A DNA stretch of 34,264 nt from Gammaproteobacteria bacterium (GCA_026995045.1 JALWPK010000255.1:1-34264), one strand, 5' to 3'; positions 9,201 through 22,338 are shown, counted from the stretch's first letter. Numbers and translations are program-made. Notes: generated by a model not told the origin, from the sequence alone.

Positions 9201-9696
9201 TTGGGTTATTGGTATAGGCCAGGATAAGCGTGTTCAGCTTGCCCATGTTGAACTTGAGGTTGTTGTCTTCTGCGCTCAGTGGGGAGTCGTAGAATTCATT
9301 GCTGAACTTGTAAAAATACAGCAACGAGTTGTGCGCCACTGATATATAGGTTTTGAAGTCCTCGACCAGTTCGCTCTGTTTTGCGACGAGCTGGCTGATC
9401 TGGTCGATTTTGCGTTTGATTTCGCTTGCGTTGTCTGGCACGGACGATCTGGCCAGTGATACGCTCGCTTGTCTGACGCGATTCAGCGACGTATTGATGG
9501 TGTCATACTGGTTGAATTTTCCACTGCGGTACTTTAGTAGATCTCGATGTAGTTGTATTTCGTACTGTTGCAGGCTTTTGGCGGAGCTTAGCGCCTGTTG
9601 CAAGGGTGGGCTGACAAAGGTGCTGTTGTAAAAAAAGAACAGCATAATTCCCAGAATCAGAGTAAAACTGATGACTTGATTCATCCTTGAATTCAC
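6154..9696 (-). CDS. Membrane c-di-GMP enzyme: helical sensor, two GAFs, PAS, GGDEF, EAL
   Basis: This 1180-residue protein should make and/or degrade c-di-GMP at the inner membrane. TM1 is ~8-24 and TM2 ~242-262, flanking an all-helical periplasmic region (~30-235) that resembles DAHL sensor domains. Two GAF-like domains follow (~300-435, ~460-605), then PAS (~618-735). The GGDEF domain has intact GGDEF at 825-829 and an RxxD inhibitory site at 816-819. The EAL domain keeps the glutamate as EIL (E956), NLSG, and DDFGSG/LKIDGSFV, so both activities look possible. The start is GTG directly after the upstream stop codon, with GCGAGG about 8 nt upstream, inside the peroxidase gene. An ATG four codons later is the alternative. 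Confidence 0.9.
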   Translation of the reverse strand: MNSRMNQVISFTLILGIMLFFFYNSTFVSPPLQQALSSAKSLQQYEIQLHRDLLKYRSGKFNQYDTINTSLNRVRQASVSLARSSVPDNASEIKRKIDQISQLVAKQSELVEDFKTYISVAHNSLLYFYKFSNEFYDSPLSAEDNNLKFNMGKLNTLILAYTNNPTHERALEIYPVIDLLNNNPDFELKTLINHSLMIVEKFPEIDALIEQFNALDIENLVAVLLDNIKRKQASHLDDARIFNVLLFICSIYLFIYVGYLFTRLQRSRNILKQSNDKLNNEISVRRQTESALTALVQEYENENDTIHALIKSVKRALGASCVYISKINHDGTAEMTGIVDDINIRNRQYALGNSPCTDVINNGRAFYNEGFSKYFPEWDSLEIIDAESYLGVAIKDDNGQPVGVLATIDDEPISNILLFENILNIAANKAKIEMARCESVEKSNRYQQGILAIENWSAEALLSIKSDYDLHLKACEVARKITRCSLAAFPVIDHDHKYYTFAAATGTDASRMANCTLPISDGGLCAIAMLDNTQVNIDDVTCDLRAQKLLANDFDFSSAFVTPINFNNRTYGALSLFKSTGAFDEIDKRLIGQLSKSIEILFTNKSLLQDLASEKERAEVTLFSIGDAVITTNINGEIEYMNHIAETLTGWKLEETRGKPVQTVFRILDTDTREPMYKLVDICLSEGIQVKKSMTTLISRNNNEKEIESSMSPITGKDNKIQGIVIVFHDETERRHMENIIKHQATHDSLTGLTNRNEFDRLLSEHIYDAGNHQNREHILCYLDLDRFKLVNDTSGHAAGDELLKQITRVLQNCLRGGDVIGRLGGDEFGIILENCNLKSGEQIAKKIIEEISSFQFKWDDNTFTIGVSIGMVSITADTNSSVEVMKQADVACYTAKDSGRNRVYIYQHEDAELIKRHEEMHWASRISNALDDERFILYAQQICPLQKQDTMQHLEILVRMRDTDGKLVEPGAFIPAAERYNLMVNVDKYIINKVFEHISNNSEHSHSYSINLSGNSLNDENISNYIKSRLREHDIDPALICFEITETAAIANIYKSRKLMFELREMGCRFSLDDFGSGLSSFEYLKNLPVDYLKIDGSFVRDMADNKTDHAMVAAINEIGHVMGISTIAEFVENDRIIHKLRQIGVDYVQGYAVHRPSPLEAITDTDLAKLNQSVAGYV

Positions 9697-10719
9697 TTAT
9701 TTTGCCTCGCTTAGTTTGATGTCGTCGAGAAACCGGCCCTGGTATTGACCAGTGAGCGTTCTCAGGAACAGACTGATCAGCTCGATGTCTTTTGCATTCA
9801 ACTCACGCCCCAGTTGCGTTTTACCCATGATGTAAATCGCTTCCTCCAGTGTTTCAATCTGTCCATCGTGAAAGTAAGGGGCGGTTACCGCAACGTTTCG
9901 CAGTGACGGCACCTTGAAGACGAAATCATCCTGCTCGCGGCCTGTTACATTTTTTCGACCGTGGTCAGCACGGGTAATATTACCCCGGTCAGCAATATAG
10001 TCATAAAAAATGCCGAATTTCTGGAACAGGTTGCCACCGATGTTGACGCCCTGATGACAGGATACGCAACCGTATTCCTTGAACAGGTGATAGCCGGCTT
10101 TTTCTTCTGCCGTGATTGCGTCGTTGTCGCCTGACAGGTACTGGTCAAATCTGGCATTGGGCGTGACCAGTGTTTTTTCATATTCAATCAGCGCATCCAT
10201 GTAGTTTTTTTCGGTGACGCCATCGGCATACAGTCTGTCGAACTGCTCACGCAGCGATGGACGTTTGTTGATGTTCTGCAATAACGCCGGCCATGAGGTG
10301 GCGCCTTCATTCGGGTTATGCACCACCATTGCAATTTGTTCAGCCAGCGTGTCAGCCGCGCCACTCCACAACTGACGGAAATTGTAGACCGCATTGAACA
10401 CCGTCGGTGTATTGATGCCTGCGCGATTATCCTGCCCTTGGTTATTGGTGGCGGCATTATCGTCTCCACCTGAATTCAGTTGGTGACAGTCTGCGCAGGA
10501 CAGTTTGTTTCCGGCCAAATGCCGGTCGTTGAACAGGGCCTTGCCGAGGCGCGCCTTTTCAGTATGGATGTTTTCAACAGGCAGGACAGGGCGAACGGGT
10601 TCATTGCTGGCGTACCCATCTGTCAATACCTTGTCCTTGTCCGAAGCGCTCGCCACCGACAGCGCAAGACTGCCGGCAAACGCAACAAGCAGCACACGGC
10701 GTGCTTTGTTTGTTAACAT
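9697..10719 (-). CDS. Diheme cytochrome c peroxidase (MauG/BCCP family)
   Basis: Bacterial cytochrome c peroxidases reduce H2O2 to water in the periplasm using electrons from small c-type cytochromes. This 340-residue protein has a signal peptide (to about residue 25, LSVASAS) and two c-heme sites, CADCH (75-79) and CVSCH (218-222). The family motif FKVPSLRNVAVTAPYFHDG (~268-286) is present, and the length is typical. It is the first gene of a unit in which the c-di-GMP enzyme begins at the very next base after its stop codon. It is divergent from the pentapeptide-repeat gene across a 71-bp gap. MauG-type maturases share the fold, so the exact substrate is not settled. Confidence 0.9.
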   Translation of the reverse strand: MLTNKARRVLLVAFAGSLALSVASASDKDKVLTDGYASNEPVRPVLPVENIHTEKARLGKALFNDRHLAGNKLSCADCHQLNSGGDDNAATNNQGQDNRAGINTPTVFNAVYNFRQLWSGAADTLAEQIAMVVHNPNEGATSWPALLQNINKRPSLREQFDRLYADGVTEKNYMDALIEYEKTLVTPNARFDQYLSGDNDAITAEEKAGYHLFKEYGCVSCHQGVNIGGNLFQKFGIFYDYIADRGNITRADHGRKNVTGREQDDFVFKVPSLRNVAVTAPYFHDGQIETLEEAIYIMGKTQLGRELNAKDIELISLFLRTLTGQYQGRFLDDIKLSEAK

Positions 10720-10790
10720 ACAGACCGAATGTTGTGGAGAAACGGGAATTTCTGTTTGGGCACAATTACACCCCTAAAGATAGTTGAATT

Positions 10791-11567
10791 TTGAAAAAAA
10801 TCACACATTTACCCACTTATCGGCGGGCTTTTTTTCTGGCTTTAGCCATTTGCCTTGGCGCGCATGTATCGCCTGGCTACGCCGGCTGTGGCGACGCCGC
10901 CTCGCCGGGTGTTAACTGGGCCGGTTGCGACAAGGCGGGTGTGGATTTAAGCAATCAGGATCTCAATGGCATGGTGTTCAGCCGCGCCAATTTACAGGGC
11001 GCCAACCTGAGCGGTTGTAATCTGGAACGGGCTGATTTTTATGGCGCCAATCTGGATGGCGCCCGTCTGGACAAGGCGGAATTAAGCAACAGCAAACTGG
11101 TTTCCGCAAGCGCGCAAGGCGCGAGTTTTCAACAGGTGCGCGCCAGTCACGCCAGTTTCAGCCGCGCCACGCTGAAAAAGGCGCGCTTTAATCGCGCCAA
11201 ACTGAACAACACCCATTTTTATGAGGCGCGCATGCAGGGTAGCGACTTCAGTGAAGCCGAGCTGCGCGAAGCGTCGCTGGAAAGGGCGCGCGCCGACAAG
11301 GCCAGCTTTGTCGGCGCCAGCTTGCAACGCGCTGTGCTGACTGAAGCCAGCCTGAAAAACGCTGATTTTTCCGAAGCGGACTTGCGTCGCGCCAACCTGG
11401 ATCAGGCGAAGCTGAAAAACGCCCGCTTTAGCAAGGCGATTCTGGACAAGGCCAGCCTGCGCGAGGCGGATCTGGAGGATACGGACTTTACCGGCGCCAG
11501 TCTGAGCGACGCCAGCTGGCCGGATTACCGCCGTTGCCGCGCCGGTTCGGTGGGTGTTTGCAGATAG
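10791..11567 (+). CDS. Exported pentapeptide-repeat protein
   Basis: This 258-residue protein has an N-terminal signal peptide (about residues 1-31, ending SPGYA) followed by about 35-40 tandem A(D/N/S)(L/F)xx pentapeptides from ~residue 50 to ~245. These should fold as a right-handed quadrilateral beta-helix. The mature part has a short Cys-containing cap at each end (GCGD and AGCD near the start; RRCRAGSVGVCR at the C-terminus), consistent with disulfide-stabilised ends in the periplasm. The only suitable start giving the signal peptide is TTG at 10791, with a weak upstream purine run. Function is unknown. Pentapeptide proteins include DNA-gyrase mimics, but export argues against that here. 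Confidence 0.85.
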   Translation: MKKITHLPTYRRAFFLALAICLGAHVSPGYAGCGDAASPGVNWAGCDKAGVDLSNQDLNGMVFSRANLQGANLSGCNLERADFYGANLDGARLDKAELSNSKLVSASAQGASFQQVRASHASFSRATLKKARFNRAKLNNTHFYEARMQGSDFSEAELREASLERARADKASFVGASLQRAVLTEASLKNADFSEADLRRANLDQAKLKNARFSKAILDKASLREADLEDTDFTGASLSDASWPDYRRCRAGSVGVCR

Positions 11568-11625
11568 AGAGTTTGCCCCGGCGGTCGACAGTTGGAAATA
11601 TTGCATCGGGGATTCGCACATCCTG

Positions 11626-11841
11626 TCAATAATGCGGCGGTGGCGTCTCTTCGCTTTCCAGCGCAATATTGTTTTCCTGCGTGGCCTTGAGCTTTTTCTC
11701 CAGCAGACTGAGCTGTTGCTGCAAGCGCTCGATTTGTTCGTTTTGCGCGATGACGGTCTGGTTCAGCACCTCCACTGTGTCATCCATGTGGGTGAGGCGG
11801 ATTTCCAGTTCGGTGACGCGCGCTTCCAGTGCGTCATTCAT
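11626..11841 (-). CDS. slyX: SlyX family protein
   Basis: This is a 71-residue coiled-coil protein (heptads through ~1-55, e.g. LEARVTELEIRLTHMDDTVEVL) that ends in the characteristic PPPHY. SlyX is a widespread small protein of unclear function, often genetically linked to slyD in enterics. Its ATG overlaps the cysZ stop codon by 4 nt, so translation is probably coupled. It is the last gene of the queF-kinase-cysZ-slyX run. Confidence 0.9.
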   Translation of the reverse strand: MNDALEARVTELEIRLTHMDDTVEVLNQTVIAQNEQIERLQQQLSLLEKKLKATQENNIALESEETPPPHY

Positions 11842-12557
11842 GATGGCTTGCCTGCTTTCACCACCAGTCGGGTGGCGCCAGCCACCGCCACTGGCATGGC
11901 GAAAAAGTTGAGGAAGGGAATGCTGGTCATCACAAACACCACCGTGCCAAGGCCCAGCGAGCGCATGCGGTGGTTGCGGTTGTATTCGCGAATGTCGTCA
12001 AACAGCTTGCCGCGATTGCCCAGCGGGTAATCGGTGTATTCCAGCGAGAACGACCAGGCCGCGTACAAGAACCACAAAAACGGCGCGACCACGTTTACCA
12101 CGGGTATCACCGTGACAATGGCAAGCGGGATCAGCCATTTGATGAAATACAGCAGCTTGCGGATTTCTGACGCTACGGTGCGCAGCACCATTTTCCAGAA
12201 TTTGTCCTGATTCATGTCCTGTGGTTTTTCTCCGGTCAGGCTGGCTTCGATGTGGGATGACAGCAGGCTGTTGAACGGCGCGGCGATGATGTTGGCGACG
12301 ATGGTGAAACTGTAAAAAATCACCAGCGCGATAGTAATGGCGAACAGCGGCCAGATAATCCATTCCAGAAAACCCAGCCAGTCGGGCAACAGCTTTTGCA
12401 TCCACGCGTCCATCTGCTGACTGAGCAGGGTCACCGCCCCGGCAAACAGGGCGATGTTAATCACCAGTGGAATCACCAGATAGCGTTTCACGCCGGAAAG
12501 AAAAATCAGGCGGAAGCCGCTGAGCGCATCGAATAAACCTTTTATGTAGGAAACCAT
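11838..12557 (-). CDS. cysZ: Sulfate transporter CysZ
   Basis: CysZ is an inner-membrane sulfate permease that supplies the assimilatory pathway. The 239-residue protein has several long hydrophobic segments (e.g. YLVIPLVINIALFAGAVTLL and the segment around FLEWIIWPLFAITIALVIF) and the family pattern in NIIAAPFNSLLSSHIEASLTG. The frame extends upstream into the kinase gene, but the homologous start is the ATG at 12557 (MVSYIKGLFDALSGFRLIFL), 14 nt after the kinase stop, with a weak ACGGA upstream. It overlaps slyX by 4 nt. It fits functionally with cysM (cysteine synthase B) at the far end of the window, although the two are not linked in one operon. Confidence 0.92.
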   Translation of the reverse strand: MVSYIKGLFDALSGFRLIFLSGVKRYLVIPLVINIALFAGAVTLLSQQMDAWMQKLLPDWLGFLEWIIWPLFAITIALVIFYSFTIVANIIAAPFNSLLSSHIEASLTGEKPQDMNQDKFWKMVLRTVASEIRKLLYFIKWLIPLAIVTVIPVVNVVAPFLWFLYAAWSFSLEYTDYPLGNRGKLFDDIREYNRNHRMRSLGLGTVVFVMTSIPFLNFFAMPVAVAGATRLVVKAGKPS

Positions 12558-12571
12558 ATTGTCCGTCTTGA

Positions 12572-13891
12572 TTATCGGTCTTGTTGTGAAAGCGTGTTGC
12601 GCCAGCCATGCAACGCCAGTCTGGCCGCGCCATAACTGGCTTCGCTGTGTTCGGCCTGCAACACCGGCGCGGGCAGGCGCTGGCCGCGTATTGTATGCCA
12701 CGCCCGGTTGCGGCCGCCACCGCCAGCGGTGAAAATCCGCCTGAGCTTGCCCGCGCCGAGCGAGGCCAGCAGCGCATAGCCCTGCGCCTCGATATCGGCC
12801 AGGCTTTCCAGTATGCCCTGAAAAAACATCACGTCATCGTCCGGGCGGGGTGAAAGCTCAGCCTTGCGTTGGGCATCGGCAAGCGGGAATCGTTCCCCGG
12901 TCTGATCCAGCGGCAGCGGGTAATAGCGCAGGCCAGTGGGCTGGTTGGGCTGCAGTTTCGGCGTCATCGCATCGAGTTGCTCTTGGCTGAACAACTGTTG
13001 CAGCACCCGACCGCCGCAGTTGGACGCGCCGCCGGCCAGCCACAGATTGTCGGCGGCGTAATAGCGGTGGCTGTAAATGCCGTGTTCGGCGGAAAACACC
13101 GGCTGCGTGGTCAGCTGTTTCAGCACCAGGGTGCTGCCCAGCGAGGTGACCGCATCGCCGGGCTGGTCAGCGCCGCTGGCGATGAAGGCGGCAATGCTGT
13201 CTGTTGTACCGGCGATGATGAGACAGTCCCCGGCGATGCCAAATCGTTTGGCCTGTTCCGCGTGTATCGCGCCGATCACCTCGCCGGGGCGCAGCGCCTG
13301 CGGCAGCCAGTCCTGCGGAAAGTCCAGTTGCTGCAACCAGTCAGGCCAGCGGCGCCCGGCGGCGTCGTATCCCAGCTTCAGGCAGTTGTTCTCGTCGCTG
13401 ACGCCGAAGCGGCCGCTGAGCCAGCCGCTGACAAAATCGGCCTGATGGCACAGGTGTGTTGCGGCCAGCTTGGGGTATGCGTCGCGAAAATGCAGCAGCT
13501 TGGCCAGCGAGCTGCTGGCGCCGCGCGCGGTGCTGTCGGGCGGCGCATATTCGGCGATGCGCGCCGCCTGCGCCTGCGAACTGCTGTCGTTGTACATCAA
13601 GGCCGCTGTCATCGCGGCGCCGTCATCGCGGCACAGCAGCACGCTGGCGGAGGTGCCGTCGACCGAAATCGCGCGCAGGCGCTGAAAATCAACCTGCTGG
13701 CCGAGCGCGTGCAGGCATTGCTCCGCGGCCTGCAACCAGATCTGCGCATCCTGCATGATTTGCTTGTCGTTTTGCACTGGCGGTGGCATCGCCACGCTGC
13801 GCCAGGCCAGCTCGTGGCCGCGGGCGTCAATCACGCTGCCGCGCACGCCGCCGGTGCCGATGTCGAGGCCGAGAAACAGGTCTTCAGGCAA
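12572..13891 (-). CDS. FGGY-family carbohydrate kinase, D-ribulokinase (SePSK/AtXK-1) type
   Basis: This 439-residue sugar kinase carries the FGGY/actin-fold motifs: the phosphate loop GLDIGTGGVRG (~8-18), AISVDGTSASVLLC, GTTDSIAAF with the expected catalytic Asp, TSLGSTLVLK, GGASNCGG and TAGGGGRN. From memory the sequence closely follows the cyanobacterial SePSK and plant AtXK-1 proteins, described as D-ribulose kinases, rather than XylB xylulokinases. The start must be TTG at 13891. It is the only start-like codon between the in-frame queF stop (8 codons upstream) and the first conserved motif. Upstream sequence is pyrimidine-rich with no Shine-Dalgarno, so translation probably depends on queF. 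The physiological substrate here is unproven. Confidence 0.86.
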   Translation of the reverse strand: MPEDLFLGLDIGTGGVRGSVIDARGHELAWRSVAMPPPVQNDKQIMQDAQIWLQAAEQCLHALGQQVDFQRLRAISVDGTSASVLLCRDDGAAMTAALMYNDSSSQAQAARIAEYAPPDSTARGASSSLAKLLHFRDAYPKLAATHLCHQADFVSGWLSGRFGVSDENNCLKLGYDAAGRRWPDWLQQLDFPQDWLPQALRPGEVIGAIHAEQAKRFGIAGDCLIIAGTTDSIAAFIASGADQPGDAVTSLGSTLVLKQLTTQPVFSAEHGIYSHRYYAADNLWLAGGASNCGGRVLQQLFSQEQLDAMTPKLQPNQPTGLRYYPLPLDQTGERFPLADAQRKAELSPRPDDDVMFFQGILESLADIEAQGYALLASLGAGKLRRIFTAGGGGRNRAWHTIRGQRLPAPVLQAEHSEASYGAARLALHGWRNTLSQQDR

Positions 13892-13915
13892 GGGGGAAAG
13901 GGCGTGGTCAGCCGC

Positions 13916-14305
13916 TCAGGGCAGTTCGACCGGCGCGGGAGCCTGCCAGCCTTCGGCGCGGTGCTCGGCCACCACCGTGGTGTAAATGCCGCCGCGCACA
14001 TAAAACTCCGCTGTCAGGCGCATGAAGCGCGGCGCGCAGGCGTCGACCATGTCCTGCAGTATCTGGTTGGTGACGGCCTCGTGGAAAGCGCCTTCGTTAC
14101 GGTAAGACCAGATATACATTTTCAGTGATTTCAATTCGATACAGGATTTATCTGGCACGTATTCGAGGTTGAGCGTGGCGAAGTCCGGCTGTCCGGTCTT
14201 GGGGCACAGGCAGGTGAACTCCGGCATTTCGATGCGGATGGTGTAATCCCTGTCCGGCTGCGGGTTGTCAAAGGTTTCAAGCTCTCTGGAAGGCTGGCTG
14301 GGCAT
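13916..14305 (-). CDS. queF: NADPH-dependent preQ0 reductase QueF (single-domain type)
   Basis: QueF reduces 7-cyano-7-deazaguanine to preQ1, the precursor inserted into tRNA for queuosine. The 129-residue length is the short YkvM-like form rather than the ~280-residue two-domain E. coli form. The active-site block [13 protein letters not shown] (~47-59) contains the Cys that forms the thioimide and the catalytic Asp. The QueF motif IELKSLKMY (~72-80) follows. It is the first gene of the minus-strand run, with a candidate promoter upstream. I looked for a preQ1 riboswitch in its leader and did not see one. Confidence 0.95.
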   Translation of the reverse strand: MPSQPSRELETFDNPQPDRDYTIRIEMPEFTCLCPKTGQPDFATLNLEYVPDKSCIELKSLKMYIWSYRNEGAFHEAVTNQILQDMVDACAPRFMRLTAEFYVRGGIYTTVVAEHRAEGWQAPAPVELP

Positions 14306-14344
14306 GGCGGAATCTGCTGTTGCGTGTTAAAAAAGTGAGCGCGG

Positions 14345-14350
14345 ATTATA
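14345..14350 (-). promoter_or_regulatory. Candidate -10 element for queF
   Basis: The minus strand reads a perfect TATAAT about 40 bp upstream of the queF ATG. A perfect TTGACA lies at 14374-14379, but the spacing of 23 bp is too long for a standard sigma-70 promoter, so the -35 assignment is uncertain. Confidence 0.4.
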
Positions 14351-14419
14351 CCCCCGTCGACAGGTAAATTCGCTGTCAAATTCATCAGGATTGGCTTTCG
14401 GTGAACAGGCTGGCTCATG

Positions 14420-14425
14420 TATACT
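14420..14425 (+). promoter_or_regulatory. Candidate -10 element for smc
   Basis: TATACT lies 45 bp upstream of the smc ATG, preceded directly by TG. The -35 region (around 14396-14401, TTTCGG) is weak. The assignment rests on the -10 match and its place in the divergent queF/smc gap. Confidence 0.35.
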
Positions 14426-14470
14426 GGGCGCACAAAACGACAACCTCTCACCGGACATCCCGATACCCGC

Positions 14471-17977
<3,507 letters not shown>

Positions 17978-18015
17978 CATGACGCCTTCCATCCACTAGC
18001 CGCTTCCCGAACATT

Positions 18016-20788
<2,773 letters not shown>

Positions 20789-20834
20789 GTTTTTTCCACA
20801 GAGCGCACAGAGTGCACGGAGGGGGTATTGTTTT

Positions 20835-20875
20835 ACCGCAAAGGCGCAAAGGACGCGAAGGTTTTATCCACAGAT
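20835..20875 (+). repeat. 41-bp inverted repeat, left arm of copy A
   Basis: This begins ACCGCAAAGGCGCAAAGGAC and ends TTTTATCCACAGAT. It is perfectly reverse-complementary over 41 bp to 21143-21183. Internally it shows a near 9-nt periodicity (CGCAAAGG, CGCAAAGGA, CGCGAAGG). Confidence 0.9.
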
Positions 20876-21006
20876 GAACGCTGATGAACGCAGATTGGTT
20901 TCGGTGTCGTTGCTACTGCAGGGAGAAATCTCAAACAGCACGGCCTGTGGCGCGGGATCCCTCGGCTGCGCTCGGGATAACTGGACTGAATACTGGTTGC
21001 ACGTTT

Positions 21007-21092
21007 GCAGGAGTGGCTTCAGCCACGAAACCACGATTTCAGATAGGACAGCGTTTGTGGAAAGCGCGATTCGTGGCTGAAGCCACTCCTGC
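21007..21092. repeat. REPIN-like element A
   Basis: Two 23-bp REP-like units, 21007-21029 (GCAGGAGTGGCTTCAGCCAC then GAA) and 21070-21092, are perfect inverted copies separated by 40 bp. Each unit has an internal small palindrome (GTGGC-TTCA-GCCAC). The arrangement of two inverted REPs around a spacer is that of REPINs, which are mobilised in trans by RAYT transposases. No RAYT gene is in the window. Confidence 0.75.
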
Positions 21093-21142
21093 GTAACAAC
21101 TCCTCCGTGTCCTCTGTGCTCTCTGTGGCAAAAAATCGCGTT

Positions 21143-21183
21143 ATCTGTGGATAAAACCTTCGCGTCCTTTGCGCCTTTGCGGT
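21143..21183 (-). repeat. 41-bp inverted repeat, right arm of copy A
   Basis: Perfect reverse complement of 20835-20875. It ends 24 bp before the stop codon of the convergent HD-domain gene, so transcripts ending here could form a long stem with the left arm. Confidence 0.9.
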
Positions 21184-21206
21184 GAACTATTAAAAGCCGG
21201 TGCGTA

Positions 21207-22202
21207 CTACCGCGCACCCACTTTTTTCGCCGGATGCCGGTTGAAGAAGGCGTCCAGTCCGGGGAAGTGTTTGGCGCCGTAGTTTTGTGGCGGGATGCGG
21301 CGCAGCAGGCTGAAGTCGTCCATTTTCAGCACGTGTTTCAAACGCGCCTGGTTCTGACCGACTTCATCGACATAGCGGCGTTTGCCGTCAAAGAATGCCT
21401 GTTCGTAGTTGTAGGCCTGCTTGAACAGTTTGTTGAGGCGGCCATCCACTTCATTGGCGTAGAAATCGGGGGTTTTTCGCAGCAGGTCTTCGCCGGATTC
21501 GTAAATCACTTTTTCGTTGCCGTTTTCGTCGACCTGTACGGCAATGCCGCCGAGCACAAATTCGGGATACAACCGGTCGCGGCATTTTTCCAGATAGCAG
21601 CGGTCGGCCATTTGCGCAATCAGGTCGGCGGTGCCGAGCAGGTGGCCGACGCGGTGCATGGTTTTGTCGGACAGGCGAATATTTTCAGGCGCCACTTCAT
21701 AACCGGTGTAATGCACCATGTTAGCGGAAATTTGTGCATACTCGCCCAGTCCGATTTTATGCAGGTAGCGTTTCAGAAAACTGGCGCTGCGGCTGACATG
21801 GGTGAGGGTGTATTCGGCGCCATTGAAATGGTGGTGGTCGGCGACGTGACGGATATAGCCGGAGTCGTGAAACAGCGCGGTAATGACGCCGATCATGGCG
21901 CGTTCCGGGCCAAAACGGTGCTCTTCGTCGGTGCTGCGTTCGTGGCCATTAATCAGCCTGGCCATGGCCAGCGACATATCCATGGTGTGCTGTTTGTCGT
22001 GGTACAGGGTGTCGCAGGGCAGATAGGACGGATATTGCCCCTCAAACAGGCGTTCACAGTCGGCAAAGGCGCGTTTCAGCGCGCTGCGGTTGAATCTGGG
22101 GTAGATGTCGGAAAAGATATCCAGCACTGCCTGACATACTTCCTCGCCATTGGTCAGGTGTACGCTGTTGGTGATATCGTACTCGGAGCGGCGGTTTTTC
22201 AT
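21207..22202 (-). CDS. HD-domain phosphohydrolase
   Basis: This 331-residue soluble protein has HD-superfamily metal-site motifs: YHDKQHTMDMS (~67-77), ALFHDSGYIRH (~109-119, the HD pair at 112-113), a later His in MVHYTGYEV and an Asp in GTADLIAQMADR. Such proteins hydrolyse phosphate esters, including cyclic nucleotides and nucleotides, but the substrate cannot be read from sequence. The open frame extends 34 codons upstream, but the ATG at 22202 begins the more protein-like part. It lies 136 nt downstream of the CHASE2 cyclase gene on the same strand, so a link to cyclic-nucleotide turnover is possible. The candidate promoter in that gap means it may also be transcribed alone. Confidence 0.8.
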   Translation of the reverse strand: MKNRRSEYDITNSVHLTNGEEVCQAVLDIFSDIYPRFNRSALKRAFADCERLFEGQYPSYLPCDTLYHDKQHTMDMSLAMARLINGHERSTDEEHRFGPERAMIGVITALFHDSGYIRHVADHHHFNGAEYTLTHVSRSASFLKRYLHKIGLGEYAQISANMVHYTGYEVAPENIRLSDKTMHRVGHLLGTADLIAQMADRCYLEKCRDRLYPEFVLGGIAVQVDENGNEKVIYESGEDLLRKTPDFYANEVDGRLNKLFKQAYNYEQAFFDGKRRYVDEVGQNQARLKHVLKMDDFSLLRRIPPQNYGAKHFPGLDAFFNRHPAKKVGAR

Positions 22203-22241
22203 CGGGCGGATTCTCAGGGCTGCGGGCGTTGTTGCTACCCC

Positions 22242-22247
22242 TATATA
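22242..22247 (-). promoter_or_regulatory. Candidate -10 element for the HD-domain gene
   Basis: A self-complementary CTATATATAG (22241-22250) sits about 40 bp upstream of the HD-domain ATG in the 136-bp gap after the cyclase gene. No convincing -35 is visible. Confidence 0.3.
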
Positions 22248-22338
22248 TAGCCGATTCCGGCTGAAATGCCCATCCCGGTCGGGTGGCGATGTGAACCAGT
22301 TCAAATTTATTTAACTGCCAGCTTGACAGATGGGAGTT

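Larger units (their letters stand above)
20792..21183. repeat. Composite intergenic repeat, copy A
   Basis: The 418-bp gap between convergent ligA and the HD-domain gene contains no supported gene. It consists of repeat modules. Module a (20792-20822, CCACAGAGCGCACAGAG...) has an inverted partner at 21102-21134. Module b (20835-20875) has a perfect 41-bp inverted partner at 21143-21183. A CAGATGAACGCTGATGAACG stretch follows b. A TCGGCTGCGCTCGGGAT module lies at 20962-20978, and an 86-bp REPIN-like element at 21007-21092. The order is a-b-...-REPIN-a'-b'. Short open frames here read straight through the repeats and are not credible genes. Confidence 0.85.

Noticed and set aside
12869-14128. 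419-codon plus-strand open frame
   Set aside because: Antisense to the FGGY kinase and queF, both with clear motifs. Its translation is low-complexity Ala/Arg/Gly-rich with no recognisable domain.
14306-14350. preQ1 riboswitch in the queF leader
   Set aside because: The leader is short and shows no recognisable preQ1 aptamer stem with an A-rich tail.
20792-21183. CRISPR-like array
   Set aside because: The repeats are inverted pairs and 9-10 nt periodic modules, not regularly spaced direct repeats with unique spacers; no cas genes are present.
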